In this document: in pieces, positions 29,222 through 32,112 of the stretch
Layout of the letters: each line of letters starts with the position of its first letter
Position numbering within the stretch: position 1 is the first letter of the stretch
Origin: an uncultured Prevotella sp.
GTDB taxonomy: Bacteria > Bacteroidota > Bacteroidia > Bacteroidales > Bacteroidaceae
NCBI GenBank assembly: GCA_947177775.1
Contig: CAMWVS010000035.1
Location: forward strand, 1 to 32,112
Reading direction: 5' to 3'
DNA length: 32,112 nt
Translations under genes and position numbers: made by a program
The notes under the pieces: model-generated
Seen by the model: only the letters and a program-made list of their open reading frames with translations
What the model was told of the DNA's origin: nothing
Database searches by the model: none

Positions 29222-32112
29222 GTGAGACTTCAGGCTCGGAGACATATAGTCATGCCCGTCGCGGCGGCACTCGTGCTCGTCATGGCAGCATGCTCAACAA
29301 AGAAGAATACCGCCGGCAGCCGCTGGTGGCACTCGTTCAATGCCCGTTATAACACTTATTATAACGGCAGTCTCGCCTTTATCGACGGCGCAGAGGAGCA
29401 GGAACGGGGCAATAAGGACAATTTCACGGAGATGATTCCGTTCACGATGGTCGGCAACAAGGCCACCCGCGAACTGGGAAAGAACAATTTCGACCGCGCC
29501 ATAGAGAAGTCGGAGAAGACCATCAAGCTCCACAGCATCAAGCGCCGTCCCGAATGGACGAAGTCACGGCGCAAGACCGCCAAGGACATTGAGTGGCTCA
29601 GCCGCCGCGAATACAACCCTTTCCTCTGGAAGGCGTGGCTCCTGATGGGCAAGTCGCAGTATCTGAAAGGCCAGTTTGACGAGGCCGCCGCAACCTTCTC
29701 ATATATGTCCCGCCTCTATGCCACGCAGCCCGCCATCAACGGCATTGCCCGTTCGTGGCTCGCCCGCAGCTATACGGAGCTGGACTGGCTCTATGACGCA
29801 GAAGACGTGCTGACGAAAATGTGTCGTGACACCATCCACTACCGTGCGCGGACGGACTGGGACTATGCCATGGCGGCGTTCTACATCCGCAGCCGGCGCT
29901 ACGAAGAGGCCGTTCCGGCGTTGGCCCGTGTCATCAGGCATGAGCGCCGCAAGAAGCAGCGCGCACGCCAGTGGTTCCTCATGGGACAGCTCGAAACGGA
30001 GCTGGGACATCGCGAGCTGGCCTACCGCGCGTATAATAAGGTAATCCGCCTGAACCCGCCCTACGAGCTGGAGTTCAACGCCCGCATCGCTCAGACGGAG
30101 GTTATGGCCGCCGGCCGCTCCCGTCAGATGATACGCCGGCTGCGCCGCATGGCCGCGTCGGACAACAATAAGGAATATCTCGACCAGGTATACTACGCCA
30201 TTGGAAACATCCATCTCGCCGAGCGCGACACTGCCGCCGCCATCGCCGCCTACGAGACGGGCAACCGGAAAGCGTTGCGCAGCGGTATTGAGAAGGGTGT
30301 CCTGCTGCTCCATCTGGGCAATCTCTATTGGGCGAAAGAGCGCTACGGCGACGCACAGCGCTGCTATGGCGAGGCCATCGGACTGCTGGACAAGGACCGC
30401 GCCGACTACGAGGAACTGTCGGAGCGGTCGAAAGTGCTCGACGAACTGGTGCCCTATACCGACGCCGTGCATCTTCAGGACTCGCTTCAGGTGCTGGCCC
30501 GTCTGCCGGAAAAGGAACGCAACGAGGCCATCGACCGTGTCATTGAGGCTCTGAAGAAGAAAGAGCGCGAGGAGAAACGGGCCGCCCAGGAGGCAGAGGC
30601 CGAGAAGACGCTGCAGCAGCAGAACGCCATGGGCAACCGCAACAACACTCCGAAACCCACAACTCCCACGCCCGCCGGTCAGTCAGGAACGTGGTATTTC
30701 TACAATCCGCAGGCCGTCAGTCAGGGCAAGGCCGCTTTCCAGCGTCAATGGGGAAAGCGCGATAATGTCGACGACTGGCAGCGTGTCAACCGTACCGTGG
30801 TCAATCTCAATCCCGCCGGCGATGAAACAGAGGGAGAAGAAGCAGTCTCTGACTCTCTTGCCGCGGCAGTAGGAGAGGGCGGCGGAGCTGCCGCTGACTC
30901 GCTGACGGCCGACACCACCGGCGGCGATCCGCACACACGGGAGTATTATCTGGCCCAGATTCCGTTCACGGATGAGCAGAAAGCCGAGAGCGACAACATC
31001 ATAAAGGACGGCCTTTTCCACTCAGGCGTCATCTTCAAGGACAAGCTTGACAACCTTCCGCTGAGCGAGAAGGCGCTGAAAAGGCTCACGGAACAGTATC
31101 CCGACTATGAACAGACGGACGAGGCGTGGTATCATCTCTTCCTGCTTTACTCCCGGATGGGTCGTCATGACATTGCGGCCCGCTGCTTGGAGCGGCTTCA
31201 GGCAGACCACGGGGAGAGCCGGTGGACCATCCTTCTCAGCGATCCCCACTTCGCGGAGAACGCCCGTTTCGGCGTCCACATAGAGGACTCGCTCTACGCT
31301 GCCACGTATGATGCGTTCAGGGCCGACCGCTACGACGAGGTGAAAGCCAACACCCGGTTGTCAGCCGAGCGCTTCCCGTTGGGCGCGAACCGTCCGAAGT
31401 TCATCTTCATTGACGGTCTCGGACGTCTCAACGAGGGTGATGCCACAGCCTGTGTGGCCGCCATGAAAGAAGTAGTGGAGAATTATCCGGACAGCGAAGT
31501 GACGGAGATGGCGGGCATGATCATCAAGGGTGTGCAGGCCGGAAGGGCTTTGCACGGCGGCAAGTTCGACATCGGTGACGTATGGTCGCGCCGCGGCGTG
31601 GTTCTGGAAAGCGACTCGACGGCAGCCGACACGCTCAGCATGGAGCGCAACACAGGCTTCGTTTTCCTTCTGGCCTATCGTGCCGATTCGCTGGATGCCA
31701 ACCAGCTTCTTTATGAAATGGCAAAATACAACTTCTCAAACTTCATGGTCCGCAACTTCGACATAACCATCGACCAGGAGCAGGGCATCAGCCGCATGCT
31801 GATAAGCGGTTTCCTCAACTACGATGAAGCCCTGCAGTATGCGCGTCGTCTCTTTGCCGATGAGGCCATGGCGGCCCGTCTCAGCGGTTGCCGGCGTATC
31901 ATAATCAGCGAGGAGAACCTCAAGATGCTGGGCACGCGCTACAGTTATGTGGACTATGAAGAGTTCTTCGAACGGTCATTCGCGCCTCTCAAGATCACTG
32001 ACGAGGAGCTTCTGAATATACCCGAAACCATCGGTCAGCCCGCAGAAGAGCCCGCATCGGATAGCCCGTCAGCACCCTCCGGCAACGTTCCGGCATCTCC
32101 GCAGACGGACGA
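29222..32112 (+). CDS. PorW/SprE-like TPR lipoprotein (T9SS-associated), partial at the right edge
   Basis: An uninterrupted frame of 963 codons runs off the window. The GTG at 29222 adds a charged n-region (MRLQARRHIV) before the hydrophobic stretch and lipobox VMAAC24, so it is preferred to the ATG at 29252, which also keeps the lipobox. The mature N-terminus has FNARYNTYYNGSLAFIDGAE and GNKDNFTEMIP, then many TPR-like helical pairs (PFLWKAWLLMGKSQYLKGQF; ARSWLARSYTELDWLYDAED; HLGNLYWAKERYGDAQRCYG). A Glu/Lys-rich coil, a Gly/Ala/Ser-rich linker (AAAVGEGGGAAADS), more TPRs and a Pro/Ser-rich tail follow. This matches the large T9SS lipoprotein PorW/SprE by general design; the name is tentative. 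It would support export of the tailed proteins in this window. Confidence 0.7.
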   Translation, partial: MRLQARRHIVMPVAAALVLVMAACSTKKNTAGSRWWHSFNARYNTYYNGSLAFIDGAEEQERGNKDNFTEMIPFTMVGNKATRELGKNNFDRAIEKSEKTIKLHSIKRRPEWTKSRRKTAKDIEWLSRREYNPFLWKAWLLMGKSQYLKGQFDEAAATFSYMSRLYATQPAINGIARSWLARSYTELDWLYDAEDVLTKMCRDTIHYRARTDWDYAMAAFYIRSRRYEEAVPALARVIRHERRKKQRARQWFLMGQLETELGHRELAYRAYNKVIRLNPPYELEFNARIAQTEVMAAGRSRQMIRRLRRMAASDNNKEYLDQVYYAIGNIHLAERDTAAAIAAYETGNRKALRSGIEKGVLLLHLGNLYWAKERYGDAQRCYGEAIGLLDKDRADYEELSERSKVLDELVPYTDAVHLQDSLQVLARLPEKERNEAIDRVIEALKKKEREEKRAAQEAEAEKTLQQQNAMGNRNNTPKPTTPTPAGQSGTWYFYNPQAVSQGKAAFQRQWGKRDNVDDWQRVNRTVVNLNPAGDETEGEEAVSDSLAAAVGEGGGAAADSLTADTTGGDPHTREYYLAQIPFTDEQKAESDNIIKDGLFHSGVIFKDKLDNLPLSEKALKRLTEQYPDYEQTDEAWYHLFLLYSRMGRHDIAARCLERLQADHGESRWTILLSDPHFAENARFGVHIEDSLYAATYDAFRADRYDEVKANTRLSAERFPLGANRPKFIFIDGLGRLNEGDATACVAAMKEVVENYPDSEVTEMAGMIIKGVQAGRALHGGKFDIGDVWSRRGVVLESDSTAADTLSMERNTGFVFLLAYRADSLDANQLLYEMAKYNFSNFMVRNFDITIDQEQGISRMLISGFLNYDEALQYARRLFADEAMAARLSGCRRIIISEENLKMLGTRYSYVDYEEFFERSFAPLKITDEELLNIPETIGQPAEEPASDSPSAPSGNVPASPQTD

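Overview
The window looks like a chromosomal stretch from a Bacteroidales bacterium, most probably Prevotellaceae or a close relative. The evidence is a SusC/SusD pair, BACON and DUF4302 lipoproteins, promoters of the Bacteroidota type (TTTG about 19 nt upstream of TAnnTTTG), very weak Shine-Dalgarno signals, a split HipA module, and secreted proteins with a shared C-terminal tail resembling type IX secretion (T9SS) sorting tails. No rRNA, phage gene, transposase or CRISPR array was seen. The family assignments come from recognising motifs by eye; no database search was possible.

Layout: (1) 1-1249: direct repeats, a 48-bp perfect palindrome and malate dehydrogenase (minus strand). (2) 1760-9988: a five-gene plus-strand operon of SusC, SusD, a predicted zinc metallopeptidase lipoprotein, a DUF4302 lipoprotein and a BACON-domain lipoprotein. 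It lacks glycoside hydrolases, so peptide or protein foraging is as plausible as glycan foraging. (3) 10364-11698: a secreted protein with a sorting-like tail, with its own good promoter. (4) 11700-17100: an accessory island of broken genes and repeats. It holds a five-unit palindromic 22-bp array, a 40-bp copy of the hipS/hipB junction, a 5'-truncated AAA ATPase, the tail of a decayed secreted protein, a three-gene HipB-HipS-HipT-like operon (minus strand), several long inverted repeats and an intact AAA/DUF4143 ATPase. The same 33-bp-period repeat precedes both ATPase genes.

(5) 17113-22998: an envelope cluster of a TlpA-like thioredoxin, an outer-membrane barrel-like protein (probably DUF6029), an Omp28-like lipoprotein with CxxC, a small secreted protein and a large secreted protein with CxxC. 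Thiol chemistry is a common thread, and two of these carry the sorting-like tail. (6) 23169-26552: minus-strand clpS, clpA and aat, which together form the bacterial N-degron (N-end rule) pathway. Aat adds Leu/Phe to proteins, ClpS recognises them and ClpA unfolds them for ClpP. The 3' end of clpS has been tandemly copied into the clpS-clpA gap. (7) 26759-26832: tRNA-Pro(GGG) on the minus strand with a clear promoter. (8) 27302-29074: aroA and a small cysteine-containing membrane-anchored protein. (9) 29222 to the right edge: a large TPR lipoprotein resembling the T9SS protein PorW/SprE, cut by the window end.

The most unusual part is the accessory island. Two loci about 2.7 kb apart share four elements in the same order: a hip junction, an 18-bp motif, paired 33-bp repeats and an AAA/DUF4143 ATPase. 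This suggests a duplicated and partly decayed toxin-antitoxin/ATPase module, or a recurrent small mobile assembly.
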